A program made the translations under genes and the position numbers. Positions 41,560 to 51,003 of a DNA stretch of 64,000 nucleotides are shown here, one piece after another. The notes below the pieces were generated by a model. It did not search any database and was not told the DNA's origin. It saw nothing but the letters and a program-made list of their open reading frames with translations. The first letter of the stretch is position 1. Each line of letters begins with the position of its first letter. This DNA is from Doryteuthis pealeii (lineage: Eukaryota > Mollusca > Cephalopoda > Myopsida > Loliginidae). Location of the stretch: assembly GCA_023376005.1 (NCBI GenBank), contig CM042181.1, positions 17,645,128-17,709,127 of the forward strand, given 5' to 3'.

Positions 41560-42116
41560 AATAGGTAATTTATGAGGAAGTGCGTCCCAGTCTCCTGCCT
41601 CAGAAATTGCTACCCGGTGACTATTAAAATAACGTCCCCAGCTATGTCGGTGTTACTTGAAAGAAAACAACTAACTTAGGGCGTTAAATGTATTTTAGAG
41701 GGGGGGGCTTCTCTTTTTTGGTGTAATTTTTATTTATTTATCGTAATTTGGCGTAATTCTTGCTCATTTATAGAAAATTGGCGTAATTCTTGTTCGTTTA
41801 TAGAAATTTGTTGTAATTCTTGTTTATTTATCGTAATTTGTCGTAATTCTTGTTTATTTATCGTAATTTGTTGTAATTCTTGTTTAGATATGAAGATGGA
41901 TATATAGTTTGGAATAGACTGAGATAGATAGATAAACAAAATAATATAGATAGATTTTTGTCGTAATTCTTTTTTATTTAAACTAAAAACAAGACATTAA
42001 ACAAACATGAATAAAAGAAAATCTGAGATGACATAGCTGGGGACGTTATTTTAATAGTCACCAGGTAGCAATTTCTGAGGCAGGAGACCGGGACGCACTT
42101 CCTCATAAATTACCAC
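41560..42116. mobile_element. Foldback element 1, about 90-bp terminal inverted repeats
   Basis: 'aatttatgaggaagtgcgtc', 'ccagtctcctgcctcagaaa' and 'aataacgtccccagctatgt' (41,568-41,655) recur inverted at 42,028-42,112 with few mismatches. The interior holds a 33-bp minisatellite (41,735-41,890) with 'cgtaattcttg' cores and no coding capacity. Long inverted repeats with a tandem-repeat interior fit foldback (FB-like) elements. Confidence 0.75.
41735..41895. repeat. 33-bp minisatellite inside foldback element 1
   Basis: Five units of 'tttatcgtaatttggcgtaa' plus 'ttcttgttta', with G/T changes (ggcg, ttgt, gtcg) in the middle. Its complement is the 69-codon Gln-rich frame, a translation of the repeat only. 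Confidence 0.85.
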
Positions 42117-42384
42117 AAAATATATTCTATTGATATGATTTTAAAATTTTTCTTTAAAGAATCTTAAGAATTCTTAAGAATCTGAATAATTAAATCAGAA
42201 TTTTTCTAGAAATGTTTTGGAGATTAAATATCTCGGAGTGGAGTGGAGTGAATATGATTCTTTTAAGTGAGTAATGGATTTAAAAAAAAATATTAAGTGT
42301 TTTATTATATTTATTTAATTTTCCTACCCTACTCAGGTAATATCTTTCAAAAATTTATTTTTACACTGCCCAGAGGGCGTTTGG

Positions 42385-43515
42385 TGCTATTCGCAGAATT
42401 GCGTCCCAGCCTTGAAAAACGCTAGGTGGTGATAGCTGAAAAAAACAACCCACCCTATGAATGAAGTCCCTAGCTGGGTGCTTGCTGAAAAAAACAACCA
42501 GCACTTAAGGCGTTTTTCTTGAAAAGTTAATGTGATATTTTACTCCCTCCAGTCTTTTTTCGACAATTAAATGTAAATATTTAAACCTCCCCCTTCTTTA
42601 AAATATTTTAAAGAGGGCGAAATCTTTACATTTACTTGTCGATGAAAAAAAAAAAATGATTTGTCGATAAAAAACGCTTTCAATCTGCTAAAAATTAAAT
42701 ATCCTTTTTATTTTCATCTTTTTTTTTTTTTTGACAATCAGTTACAAATAAAAAATCAAAACATTTTTTCGGTATTTTTATTTTATTTTTATTTATTTCC
42801 AACAATCAATTTCAAATAAAAAAATGAAAATATTTATTCTTCATTCATATTTTAAATTTGATACTTTAAAGAGTGTGAAATATTTACATTTACTTGTCGA
42901 TGAAAAAAAAACTGATTTGTCGATAAAAACGCTTTCAATCCGTTAAAAAAAAAAGGTTGTTTTTTTTTTTTTTTTATATTTTCATTTTATTTATTTATTT
43001 TTTTTATTTTATATTTTTATTTATTTATTTTTTTTTTTCGACAATCAATTACAAATAAAAAAAATCAAAACATTTTTTCGGTATTCTTATTTTATTTTAA
43101 TATATTTATTTTCAACAATCAATTACAAATAAAAATAGCTCAGTCGGTAGAGCGTTCGGCTAGAAACCACAAGGTTCCTAGTTCGATACCGGTCCTCGCC
43201 AACTCAGCGTATGAGTAGCACAGGGATCTGTGCGGTAAAGTAAGGAGCTGATGGTAGGTGTGGCACTCCACCTCAGATGCTAAAAAACGATCTCCTTGGT
43301 CTAGCGCTATTGAAAAGGGGATAGACTCACTCGCTGACTGGCTGATACCGACTTTAGGCCGCCCCGTCGACTTTACTTTACTTTTTTTTTTACTTATTTA
43401 GATATTCTTCATTCGTAGGGTGTTTTTTTTTTTTTTTTTTTTTTTTTTTCTTTCCAGCTATCACCGCCTAGCGTTTTTTAAGGCAGGAGACCGGAATGCA
43501 ATTCTACGATTAGCA
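42385..43515. mobile_element. Foldback element 2 with a nested SINE B
   Basis: Left 'gaattgcgtcccagccttga' plus 'aaaacgctaggtggtgatag' and 'ccaccctatgaatgaag' (42,398-42,468); right 'cttcattcgtagggtg' and 'agctatcaccgcctagcgtt' plus 'aggcaggagaccggaatgca' (43,407-43,505). The right arm is the inverted complement of the left. The interior has two similar blocks ('atttacttgtcgatgaaaaa' at 42,627 and 42,887). Related in end sequence to foldback element 1. SINE B occupies 43,136-43,385. Confidence 0.7.
43136..43385 (+). mobile_element. SINE B copy 4
   Basis: 'tagctcagtcggtagagcgt' to 'gtcgactttactttactttt'. Closest to the apparent family consensus ('gttcctagttcgataccggt'). Lies in foldback element 2. 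Confidence 0.9.
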
Positions 43516-43702
43516 CTGGGTGTTTTTTTTGCCAGTTCAAATAATGACGTCATTGTTTTTACATGCCTATCATTCCAACATGTGTCACAAGAAGCATCAC
43601 AATCCTTTAAAAATAAAAAAATGTGGTGTTCCTCGTGTTGCTTATATAATGATGAACGTGTTTAGGTGGGGCATGACAAAAAAAAAAACAAACAATAAAA
43701 AA

Positions 43703-44178
43703 ATCCCGCCCTGTCGGTGGGGCGTTAGAATGCACCGACTGCACCTCTGCAGAGGGGTAAGACTGTTAAACTCGCTACAAGGGGACAGTTGACAACCAAC
43801 GCTAATAAACACAAACGCCAATAATCTATTACGGTTGTTTATTTCACACGTCCGTTCGCTTCACTTCTCAATGTTCAAAGTCCGTTGCTAAGAACGCCCT
43901 TTTCACGAAAACGCATGGGCACGCGAAAGTGGTTTCATAAAAGAGAAGAGTTCTCTTAAAGAAAGATAACCCAAGTTATCTTTCTTTGTTCCATGACATT
44001 AACATTAATTAACAAAGACTCCCCTAAATGGGGCCACCTGTTGGCCGTGGGTGGCAACACGTGATGCTTAAGGATAGAACCCAGGTTGCTGAGCAGTCAA
44101 TGACTTGCAATATTCCATTTTAGGCTTTTCTTGGGCTAGACGGGCGGTCGGAGAGGCCCCCTCCGATCAATCGGGTAT
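43703..44178 (+). mobile_element. M element copy 5, 3' truncated and split by a solo LTR
   Basis: 'gccctgtcggtggggcgtta' starts the M head (about 43,709); it is interrupted at 43,763, resumes at 44,015 with 'aagactcccctaaatggggc' and stops at 'ccgatcaatcggg' (44,176), where a LINE fragment begins. Excising the LTR and one AAGAC restores the M reading. Confidence 0.85.
43759..44019 (+). mobile_element. Solo LTR, 251 bp, with 5-bp target-site duplication
   Basis: Body 43,764-44,014 begins TGTTAAACTC and ends TAATTAACA (TG...CA). It is flanked by AAGAC at 43,759-43,763 and 44,015-44,019. It sits exactly inside otherwise continuous M sequence, so both ends are certain. Contains an inverted repeat GAAAGATAAC/GTTATCTTTC (43,960-43,985) and 'aataaaca'. 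Orientation is assigned from the palindrome only weakly. A single copy: the matching internal region is gone. Confidence 0.85.
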
Positions 44179-44184
44179 TCCACC

Positions 44185-44395
44185 TGCTTTCAACAATGCT
44201 GTTGTCTGGATGGTCTCAATTCTTCCTATGATTTCCAATTCCTCCAGTCTTTTTTCTAAGCTTTTGGAGACCATTCCAAGTGCTCCAACTAGTACTGCCC
44301 TCATCTTCCACAGTTTTTTCAATTCTCTAGCAAGGTCTAGGTATTTGTCCTTCTTTCATCTTCTGCTGGAACTGCAAAATTTACCAGTTGACAAG

Positions 44396-44400
<5 letters not shown>
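44185..44400 (-). pseudogene. LINE C-terminal fragment, partial duplicate
   Basis: Minus-strand translation has ARELKKLWKMR-, EKRLEELEI- and NSIVE-type segments, parallel to the better fragment at 44,480-44,790. It ends at 'accagttgacaagttt' next to an (ATT)n tract (44,398-44,437). Confidence 0.6.

Positions 44401-44437
<37 letters not shown>
44398..44437. repeat. (ATT)n microsatellite between LINE fragments
   Basis: Thirteen ATT units joining two copies of the same LINE 3' region head to tail, as would arise from the LINE's own ATT-type 3' terminal repeat. Confidence 0.95.
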
Positions 44438-44439
44438 GA

Positions 44440-44885
44440 GTTTTTCACATCAGCTTTAGCTGATGGTATTTCACTGGAGTCTAAGTGACAACAAGTCTCC
44501 ACAGGTCTCCAGGACTCTTCTGAGTATTTTAGCCAATTGCAGCAATGCAGTAGTCTGGATGGTCTCAACTCTTCCTTTCCAATTTTCTTGATTTCCAGAT
44601 CCTCCAGTCTTTTTTCCAAGCTTTTTGGGACCATTCCAAGTGCACCAAATACATTTGGTATCTCTTTGACCCTCATATTCCACAGCTTTTCCAATTCTCT
44701 AGCAAGGTCTAGGTATTTGTCCCTCTTTTTGTTTTCCTTCATCTTCACTCTGTGATCTGCTGGATCTGTGAAGTCTACCAGTTGACACATTCTCTTTTTT
44801 TTTTTTTTTTTTTTTTTGGTTAATTAACACTAGGTCTGGTGTCCTGGCTGGGATAGAGTGATCTGTCTTTATCTCAAAGTATTAT
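44440..44885 (-). pseudogene. Non-LTR retrotransposon C-terminal fragment
   Basis: Minus strand: FEIKTDHSIPA-, PDLVLIN (44,870-44,820), then MCQLVDFTDPADHRVKMKEN, RDKYLDLARELEKLWNMRVK, FGALGMVPKSLEKRLEDLE and SRLLHCCNW/RRVLETCGDLLSLRL. I recognise this as the conserved C-terminal extension of a LINE family widespread in animal genomes. A T run (44,792-44,817) and frameshifts break it. The same family is at 50,304-50,687, which covers the segment N-terminal to this. Confidence 0.8.
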
Positions 44886-45332
44886 TATTATTCATATTAT
44901 TTTTTATTATTTATACAATATTTAAAAATTTTTTGTTTATTTCCTTTTTACTTTTCATAGATAGCTTGTTATTTTGAAGCTTGTTTAAACCAACGTATTG
45001 TCATTTTAAGCTTCTTCAGCTCAAACGGAGTTCACTTTTTAAATTATAATAATTATTTATTGCCACAATGTAATGCCACATGGATTTTAGAGATGATTGG
45101 GTGGGGCATGTCAAAAAAGGTTGGGAACCCCCTGGTTTATATTGTTCAGCTCTAAAACGCCAACTGATTCCCAAATGGGACACTTTTCACTTCCCATAAT
45201 TTTTTCCGGCATTCCTTCCGATCCCAAAGGTTACCATCTGTATGTCATGGATGGCCTCTCCCTGGTCGGTTGCTTACTCACTACTATTTCTCCCCTCCCC
45301 AGTCACTCGGCCGGCATGGGCGGCTCACCCCC

Positions 45333-45335
<3 letters not shown>
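44886..45335. other. Low-copy interval
   Basis: Short ATT runs and an AT-rich stretch. Three overlapping frames (95-107 codons) end in translated CT repeats, so I do not treat them as genes. Confidence 0.4.
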
Positions 45336-45336
<1 letters not shown>

Positions 45337-45363
<27 letters not shown>

Positions 45364-45455
45364 TTCTGTTCCCCTACTTTCTTTCTTTCTTTCTTTCTTA
45401 TTATATTTTTTTCTGTGTAGCATGTCCTTTTTCTTCTCTTTCTTTCTTTATAATA
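45337..45455. repeat. Polypyrimidine tract (CT)n, (CTAT)n, (CTTT)n
   Basis: CT-, TATC- and CTTT-type short repeats in succession over about 115 bp. Confidence 0.9.
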
Positions 45456-45565
45456 AAAACGGAACGGTCCATTATTTAGCTGAGGTGACGACAGAAGTAA
45501 GAATTTGGCGGATAAGCAACACCAGATAATCAGAAGTTATGTTTTTGTATTTCATCTTGGCTGAT
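45415..45565 (-). repeat. X repeat copy 2
   Basis: Inverted counterpart of 39,295-39,445: 'aaaaacggaacggtccatta', 'tttagctgaggtgacgacag' and 'ggataagcaacaccagataa' are the shared blocks. Confidence 0.65.
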
Positions 45566-45604
45566 TTAGCAGTCTTATTTTTTTATTTGTTGCATATGAG
45601 TTTG

Positions 45605-46145
45605 AGTTTTGTTTAATGGCATATCAACCTCTGTGGGTCATTTAATGCCAGAAAAGGTTATTTTGGATTTCAGTCTTTTAAAGTAGTGGTTCTATGGAGA
45701 TATTCGGTTATATTCGGTTGTTTTGTTATATCTTGTTGAAAAGGTTGTATTTTTTTAAGAAAGTCTAAAATGCTTTCAGGGTTTATATTCTTAAAGATGT
45801 CTTTCAGGTTTCTTGCTTGATAGTAATTGGCACGGATATGTTTAAGTCTGTTACAATTTAGAAGGATATGCTTGGTTGTAAGTTGTACTTTGCATGTTGG
45901 GCACACTGGGGCATCCTCCTCTTTTAACAGGTACGAATGGGTAATGTGGGTGTGCCCAATGTCTAATACTTCTGTGGCCCGTCGGCCACTCTCCAATAAC
46001 TTCTTGTATTTTGTGGAGTTTGTTTTGGGTCAGATTGTCCCATGATTTCTGCTATTTGTCTAATATAAATTTGTTTATAGTTGGTTTCAGATCTGTATAT
46101 GGGATTTTAAAGGGTGTTGCAAGATGATAACGGTCATACGATTAA
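45605..46145 (-). pseudogene. LINE 3' end (I/Jockey-like C-terminus) carrying the hairpin tail
   Basis: Minus strand in order: INKFILDK-, SWDNLTQNKLHK and QEVIGEWP (46,090-45,990, one frameshift), IGHTHITHSYLLKEEDAP, then CPTCKVQLTTKHILLNC, a CCHC-like cysteine/histidine knuckle, ending HRTTTLKD* at 45,670. This is the RNase H-distal C-terminus common in I- and Jockey-group LINEs. 21 bp after the stop is the hairpin GGCATTAAATGACCC...ATGCC (45,648-45,618), then 'attaaacaaaac'. So this LINE's 3' UTR is essentially the tail shared with M and the 5S-derived SINEs. Confidence 0.85.
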
Positions 46146-46376
46146 GGAACATGAGTATTAGTATATAGCTACTCGAAAAAACGTGACCTGTTGGATCACC
46201 CATTGAGCTCTGGGTAGATAATTGTGATCAGGAAGAAAGTTAGTTTGCAAAATAAATTCAATTCAAAAAAATATATACGACTGAAAAAACAAAAAAAAAA
46301 ACAAAAAACAAGCATTAAGGCCATTTCGTTAAAATTTACAATGAAGTAAAAAAAAAACTGTCCAGTCTTATATATA

Positions 46377-46465
46377 GTTATTTACTAAGCTGAGCTTAGA
46401 TATGGCACAAGGCCGGAAGTATGGAGTGCCCAGTGAGAACTGAACTCACTATCAATAGTTGGCGA
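46377..46465 (-). mobile_element. SINE C copy 4, fragment
   Basis: Minus strand 'agtgagttcagttctcactg' (B-box region), 'ggccttgtgccatatctaag' and 'ctcagcttagtaaataac' follow the SINE C body. The A-box half is missing. Confidence 0.65.
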
Positions 46466-46477
46466 GTCTATTTTTAT

Positions 46478-47105
46478 CTATCTGCATCAATTACTCTGTT
46501 CACCTTGTATCTTTGCTTAGTAAACCTTTTTTCCTATCCTTAATACTTGTTATTTCTTCCTATTATTTCTCTGTTAACTCTGATAATCGAGTTACAACAG
46601 GGCTTTTGTATAAATATCAACGTGTAAATTTCTTTTCTTTTTCTTTTCATCTAGTTCAGCACCAATTACTCTGTTCACCTTGTATCTTTGCTTAGTAAAC
46701 CTTTTTTCCTATCCTTAATACTTGTTATTTCTTCCTATTATTTCTCTGTTAACTCTGATAATCGAGTTACAACAGGGCTTTTGTATAAATATCAACGTGT
46801 AAATTTCTTTTCTTTTTCTTTTCATCTAGTTCAGCACCAATTACTCTGTTCACCTTGTATCTTTGCTTAGTAAACCTTTTTTCCTATCCTTAATACTTGT
46901 TATTTCTTCCTATTATTTCTCTGTTAACTCTGATAATCGAGTTACAACAGGGCTTTTGTATAAATATCAACGTGTAAATTTCTTTTCTTTTTCTTTTCAT
47001 CTAGTTCAGCACCAATTACTCTGTTCACCTTGTATCTTTGCTTAGTAAACCTTTTTTCCTATTCTTAATACTTGTTATTTCTTCCTATTATTTCTCTGAT
47101 ACTTA
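46478..47105 (+). repeat. Tandem array with an exact 175-bp period
   Basis: The unit 'aattactctgttcaccttgt' ... 'ttcatctagttcagcacc' is repeated at 46,489, 46,664, 46,839 and 47,014 with almost no differences. The 60-codon frames at 46,688 and 46,863 are identical translations of it. Near-identity implies very recent expansion or active homogenisation. Confidence 0.95.
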
Positions 47106-48275
47106 AGTTACAACAGTTTCTTTTCTCTACTACTGTTTTTTTTTTTTTTTTGTTCTTTTCTGGTAGGGGGGGGGTCCTCGATTTTTATAAATACTACAAT
47201 TGATGTCTGTAATGCTCTACTATTTGCTTTATCTCATACATAAATAAATGAGAATTAAATCTATTTTTTCTCTGTTCGTCTTGTATATTTGCTTAGTAAA
47301 CCTTTTTCCTTATCATTAATACTCATTGTGTTTCTTCTTAATATCTCTATTAACTCTGATACTCGAGTCACATCAGTTTCTTTTCTGTGTTTTTTTTTTC
47401 AATTTTTTTTTTTTTTTTGTTTTTAGTTTTTGTTTTTAGTTTTTTTTTTTTTCTGGGTAGTAGGTGGGTTCTCTAATTTTTATAAATTCTATAATTGCTG
47501 TCTGTAAGACTCCTACTGTACTTGCTCTCTCATAAAGCATTTATAGCTTCTTTGTGTCTGTCATTTTTCTTTTCTGTTCACCTTGTATATGTGCTTAGTA
47601 AACCTTTTTCCCTATCATTAATACACATTGTGTTTCTTCTTATTTCTGTTAACTCTGATACTCTAGTTACACCAGTTTCTTTTCTGATTTTTTTCTTTCC
47701 ATTTTTATACTGTTTTTTTCTGGGTAGTGGGTGGGTTCTCTAATTTTTATAAATTCTATAATTGGTCTGAAAGTTTCCTACTGTACCTGCTATCTCATAA
47801 AGCATTTATAGCTTCTGTGTGTCCGAGTCATTTTTTCTCTGTTCACCTTGTATATTTGATTAGTAAACCTTTTCCCCTATCATTTATAATCATTGTGTTT
47901 CTTCTTAATATCTCTAACTCTGATAGCCAGTTTCTTTTCTGTGTTTTTTTTTTTTCTTTTCTTGGGGACAGGTGGGTTCTCTAATTTTTATAAATTCTAT
48001 AATTGCTGTCTTTAATACTCCTACTGTATCTACTATCTCATAAAGCTTCTATGTGTCTGTGTCATTTTTTCTCTGTTCCCCTTGTATATTTGCTTAGTAA
48101 ACCTTTTTCCCTATCATTAATAATAACTGTGTTTTTGCTGTCTGTAATACTCCTACTGTGTCTGTTATTTCATAAAGCATTTGTAGCTTCTGTATGTCTG
48201 AGTCATTCTGATCAAAATCAACTTCATAGTCACTACTTTTACTCAATTTCAAGTCTGAATCATTTCACATAATAT
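47106..48275 (+). repeat. Degenerate larger tandem repeats related to the 175-bp array
   Basis: Blocks of about 225-240 bp with 'cttgtatatttgcttagtaa', 'acctttttccctatcattaa' and 'tttataaattctataattg' recur near 47,270, 47,575, 47,840 and 48,070, separated by T runs. They share the core of the 175-bp unit but are much more divergent, an older layer of the same array. Open frames of 82-89 codons here are repeat translations. Confidence 0.8.
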
Positions 48276-48299
48276 CTTCTCGGTATCTGCAAACTACAA

Positions 48300-48665
48300 A
48301 ATGACCGATATCATTTACCGTTACGAGTTCCCCTGGCAACATTCTGGATAATAAAAAAAAATGACAAAGATTGTTGAATTTGCTCTGACAAATAATGAGC
48401 AAGTTGTCTGTAAAAATTCCTGAGTGAATGGAAATTATGAAACTGAGAATGAAATTTGACTCCGTTTGGCCATGGTAGGGTTAATGCGATGATGTCCTGG
48501 TGACAAGATAATGGCCAATAAAAATTGGTGTTGTTCTTGGTTACGAGCAGAGTTGGATCCATTAACTTTCTAAAGATAGGCAAGTTTGTGGCTGCAATCT
48601 CTCAGAATGAGTGGGTTGGTTATTTTTAATGGCACATCAACACTTGTGGGTTATCTAATGCTAAA
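48300..48665 (-). repeat. Y repeat copy 1 with hairpin-tail unit
   Basis: 'gcgatgatgtcctggtgaca', 'agataatggccaataaaaat' and 'ctttctaaagataggcaagt' are shared with 49,330-49,470, partly with 49,920-50,030 and 51,410-51,500. Each ends in a GGTTGGTT stretch and, at three of the sites, a tail hairpin. The order tail + Y recurs, so Y may be part of a tail-bearing element. Confidence 0.65.
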
Positions 48666-48698
48666 TCTTTTTTTTTTTTTTTTTTTTTTTTGTATATA

Positions 48699-49326
48699 TC
48701 TTATTATAATGGAGATTGTGTGTTTTTCTGTCTGTAACCGAAACTATATCACTACTCAAGTCACAATTCTCTTAGTTATTTATATAACATTCTCAATGAT
48801 TTTATTTTTATCTAAACCTCAATTATTGATAAAATTGTCTTACATTATTAATACTGTTAACTATGTCTACATACTAACAACATGCAATTATATTTATATA
48901 TACAACAAAATAACGGTTTACAATGTGAACGGGAAGGCTAATTTGCATAGTGATATTAAAAATGTGATTTTAATAAATATGTGCTTAGTATTATTGATTT
49001 CTAACTGTTTGGCTTTATTTTAATGAATATAAGCAAAAATCTCTTCAATGAATCTTAAATGAAATCCATTAACAAGATAAAATAACTGTCATTTTATTCT
49101 TTACTGCCTCTTATAACTAAATACTTAAATTAGAAAAAATAACAATGAAAGACAAGAGTGAGGGAAGAGTAAGTTTCAGTCATTCTATTTTTCAATTATA
49201 CACCTCTCTGTTTTAAATATTTTTATCTGCATTCTTATTTAGTTTCATTGGCCTTTCTAATTTGATACAATATTCTATTACATTAAAAATAAATACTTGC
49301 ACCCGGAGGGTGCATATATTTGCTAG
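48699..49326 (+). mobile_element. Non-autonomous Helitron copy 6
   Basis: A|TCTTATTATAATGGAGATTG at 48,699; 3' hairpin GCACCCGGAGGGTGC (49,300-49,314), then 'atatattt' and GCTAG|T. 628 bp. Near-identical to copy 3. The 145-codon frame extending in from upstream is not a gene. Confidence 0.95.
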
Positions 49327-49474
49327 TGTATTTAAATGCGATGATGTCCTGATGACAAGATAATGGCCAATAAAAATTGGTGTTGTTCTTGGTTACAAGA
49401 AAAGTTGGACCCAATATGTTTCTAAAGATAGTTTGTGGCTGGAATCTCTTGGAATTGGTTGGTTGGTTTTGTTT
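49327..49474 (-). repeat. Y repeat copy 2
   Basis: Same blocks as 48,475-48,620 ('gcgatgatgtcctgatgaca', 'ggtgttgttcttggttacaa'), ending in 'ggttggttggttttg' with no hairpin after it because an F1 element starts there. Confidence 0.65.
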
Positions 49475-49850
49475 TAGTATTATCTGCATTATTCAGACTA
49501 TTGTCCCCATCTTCATTGTTATTTGTACAACGTGTTGGCCGATATGCCCTCCAGCCTTCTTCAGGTATTTCTTGTCGGACTCTGGAACCTTCTTTTCAAA
49601 CTCGGGAACTTTTTGTCGTAATCGGGAGCCATCACGGAACTTCGAACTTAACCCTTTATTCAGTACACGGGGGTATCCTGTTCTCATTCCACTAACCATA
49701 ACTGGGGTAGGAGTTGTGTTAATTATTAAAATAAAATAAAATACCTGAAGAAGGCTGGAGGGCATATCGGCCGAAAAGTTGTACAAATAACAATGAAGAT
49801 GGGGACAATAGTCTGAATAATGCAGATAATACTAATCATCAAACATTAAG
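49475..49850. mobile_element. F1 hammerhead element copies 5 and 6, inverted pair
   Basis: Left arm (minus) 'tattatctgcattattcaga' to 'cttcttcaggtattt' (49,478-49,570); right arm (plus) 'tacctgaagaaggctggagg' to 'atgcagataatact' (49,743-49,833). The centre of about 170 bp is unrelated to the arms. Left core is damaged (GTTG for the GAAA complement); right core CTGAAGA...GAAAA has one base changed after GAAA. Confidence 0.75.
49743..49784 (+). ncRNA. Hammerhead motif, F1 family, stem III altered
   Basis: TAC, CTGAAGA, A, GGC...GCC, GAAA, then AGTTGTAC in place of CGTTGTAC. Stem III ACGT becomes AAGT and loses its palindrome, so activity is doubtful. Confidence 0.5.
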
Positions 49851-49861
49851 AGAAATGGTTT

Positions 49862-50030
49862 TGTTCTGTTTTTTGTTTTGTGGCATATCAACCTTGGTGG
49901 GTTATTTAGTGACATTAAGTTAAGTTTCTAAAGATAGGCAAGTTTGTAGATGCAATCTCTTGGAGTTGGTTGGTTGGGTGGTTATTTTTAAAGGCATATC
50001 AACACTTAGGGGCTATTTAATGCCAAATCT
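49862..50030 (-). repeat. Hairpin-tail unit plus Y repeat copy 3 and second tail
   Basis: 'ttttgtggcatatcaacctt' and 'ggtgggttatttagtgacat' (49,866-49,915), then Y blocks (49,921-49,970), then a second tail 'aaggcatatcaacacttagg' (49,990-50,027). An identical first tail, 'gttctgttttttgttttgtg' included, is at 52,900-52,955. Confidence 0.65.
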
Positions 50031-50063
50031 CTCTCTCTCTCTCTCTCTCTTTCTCTTTCTCTT

Positions 50064-50145
<82 letters not shown>
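50031..50145. repeat. (CT)n then (TA)n microsatellite
   Basis: CT-rich run to 50,107 then TA dinucleotides, the same junction type as at 36,063. Confidence 0.95.
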
Positions 50146-50146
<1 letters not shown>

Positions 50147-50261
50147 TTAATTCCTTGTTATTATTGGAGAAATGATAATAAAGTGCTCAATTACTTCTGT
50201 AAGAGCTGTATTTATTTAATTATAGTTTACAATACATTTAAGAGTCCGTTTTACCAATGGT

Positions 50262-50325
50262 TTCGGAGCCTCACCTTGAACATTTCTGATGACGACCAAT
50301 CACCTAAAGGTGAGGCTCTGAAAAT
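50262..50325. other. Perfect 12-13-bp hairpin stem of unknown role
   Basis: GAGCCTCACCTT at about 50,266-50,277 pairs with AAAGGTGAGGCTC at about 50,306-50,318, loop about 29 nt. The loop contains CTGATGA, but no GAAA box follows in a pairing position, so I do not call a hammerhead. Confidence 0.5.
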
Positions 50326-50700
50326 CCACCAGTTGACAAGTTCTTTCTTTTTTTGTTTATCAACACAAGGTCTGGTCTTCTTGCTGGGATAAGGTGATCC
50401 GTTTTTATTTCAAAGTCCCAGAGAATTCTATGCATTTTGTTCTCAAGAACAGATTCTGGTTTATGCATATACCATTTTGTTGTATGGTCAAAATTAAATT
50501 TTTTGCATAATTCCCAGTGGATCGCCTTCCCAACCCAGTTGTGTCTAGTTTTGTATTCTCGTTGTGCTAGTTTGCTACATTCGCAGAGTATATGGTTTAC
50601 AGTCTCATCTCTATTACCGCAAAGTCTACATTTACTATTTTGTTGGGTCTTATCAATTTTTACTTTCATTATTATTATCATTATCATTATTATTATTAAT
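50304..50700 (-). pseudogene. Non-LTR retrotransposon fragment (CCHC-like knuckle region)
   Basis: Minus strand: KVKIDKTQQNSKCRLCGNRD, ETVNHILCECSKLAQREYKT, RHNWVGKAIHWELCKKFNFD, KWYMHKPESVLEN and FEIKTDHLIPARRPDLVLIN. The CxxC...H...C pattern (C-R-L-C, H, C) is a zinc-knuckle-like motif near the C-terminus of this widespread LINE family. It runs uninterrupted for about 125 residues and overlaps in sequence with the 44,440-44,885 fragment at FEIKTDH. It ends at a degenerate ATT run (50,666-50,700). 5' truncated. Confidence 0.85.
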
Positions 50701-50818
50701 TAGTAATGCACAGCTAGACTGTTTTCAACAATATATGATTAAATACACTAAAAACCTTTCTTTCCTGAATCTGACCTGCTGAAATGGGGGGTGCGTCATA
50801 TGCCGTCAAATACAGTAT
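50701..50818 (-). repeat. W repeat copy 4
   Basis: 'gcacagctagactgttttca', 'acaatatatgattaaataca' and 'gaatctgacctgctgaaatg' are the complement of the W blocks at 28.0-28.9 kb, ending with 'gccgtcaaatacagtata'. Adjoins a (TA)n tract. Confidence 0.8.
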
Positions 50819-50956
50819 ATATATATATATATATATATACATATATATATACACAACCTCTCCACACAAGCAGGATGTGATACAAGGTCAATTTTTTTAG
50901 AGACAACATCTTTGAAAGGATATAGAAGAAATAGCAATAAAAAAAGCTATAATGTA

Positions 50957-50992
<36 letters not shown>

Positions 50993-51003
50993 TAGTAAGT
51001 CAT

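Noticed and set aside
25589..43210. tRNA genes at the SINE B heads
   Set aside because: The A and B boxes are present, but acceptor stems do not pair and the same non-tRNA body follows every head: SINEs, not tRNA genes.
46459..47045. Three identical 60-78-codon frames as a small gene family
   Set aside because: They follow the 175-bp repeat exactly and contain no start context or conserved domain.
50262..50330. Hammerhead motif around CTGATGA at 50,288
   Set aside because: The surrounding 12-bp hairpin pairs differently and there is no GAAA box positioned to close stem II.
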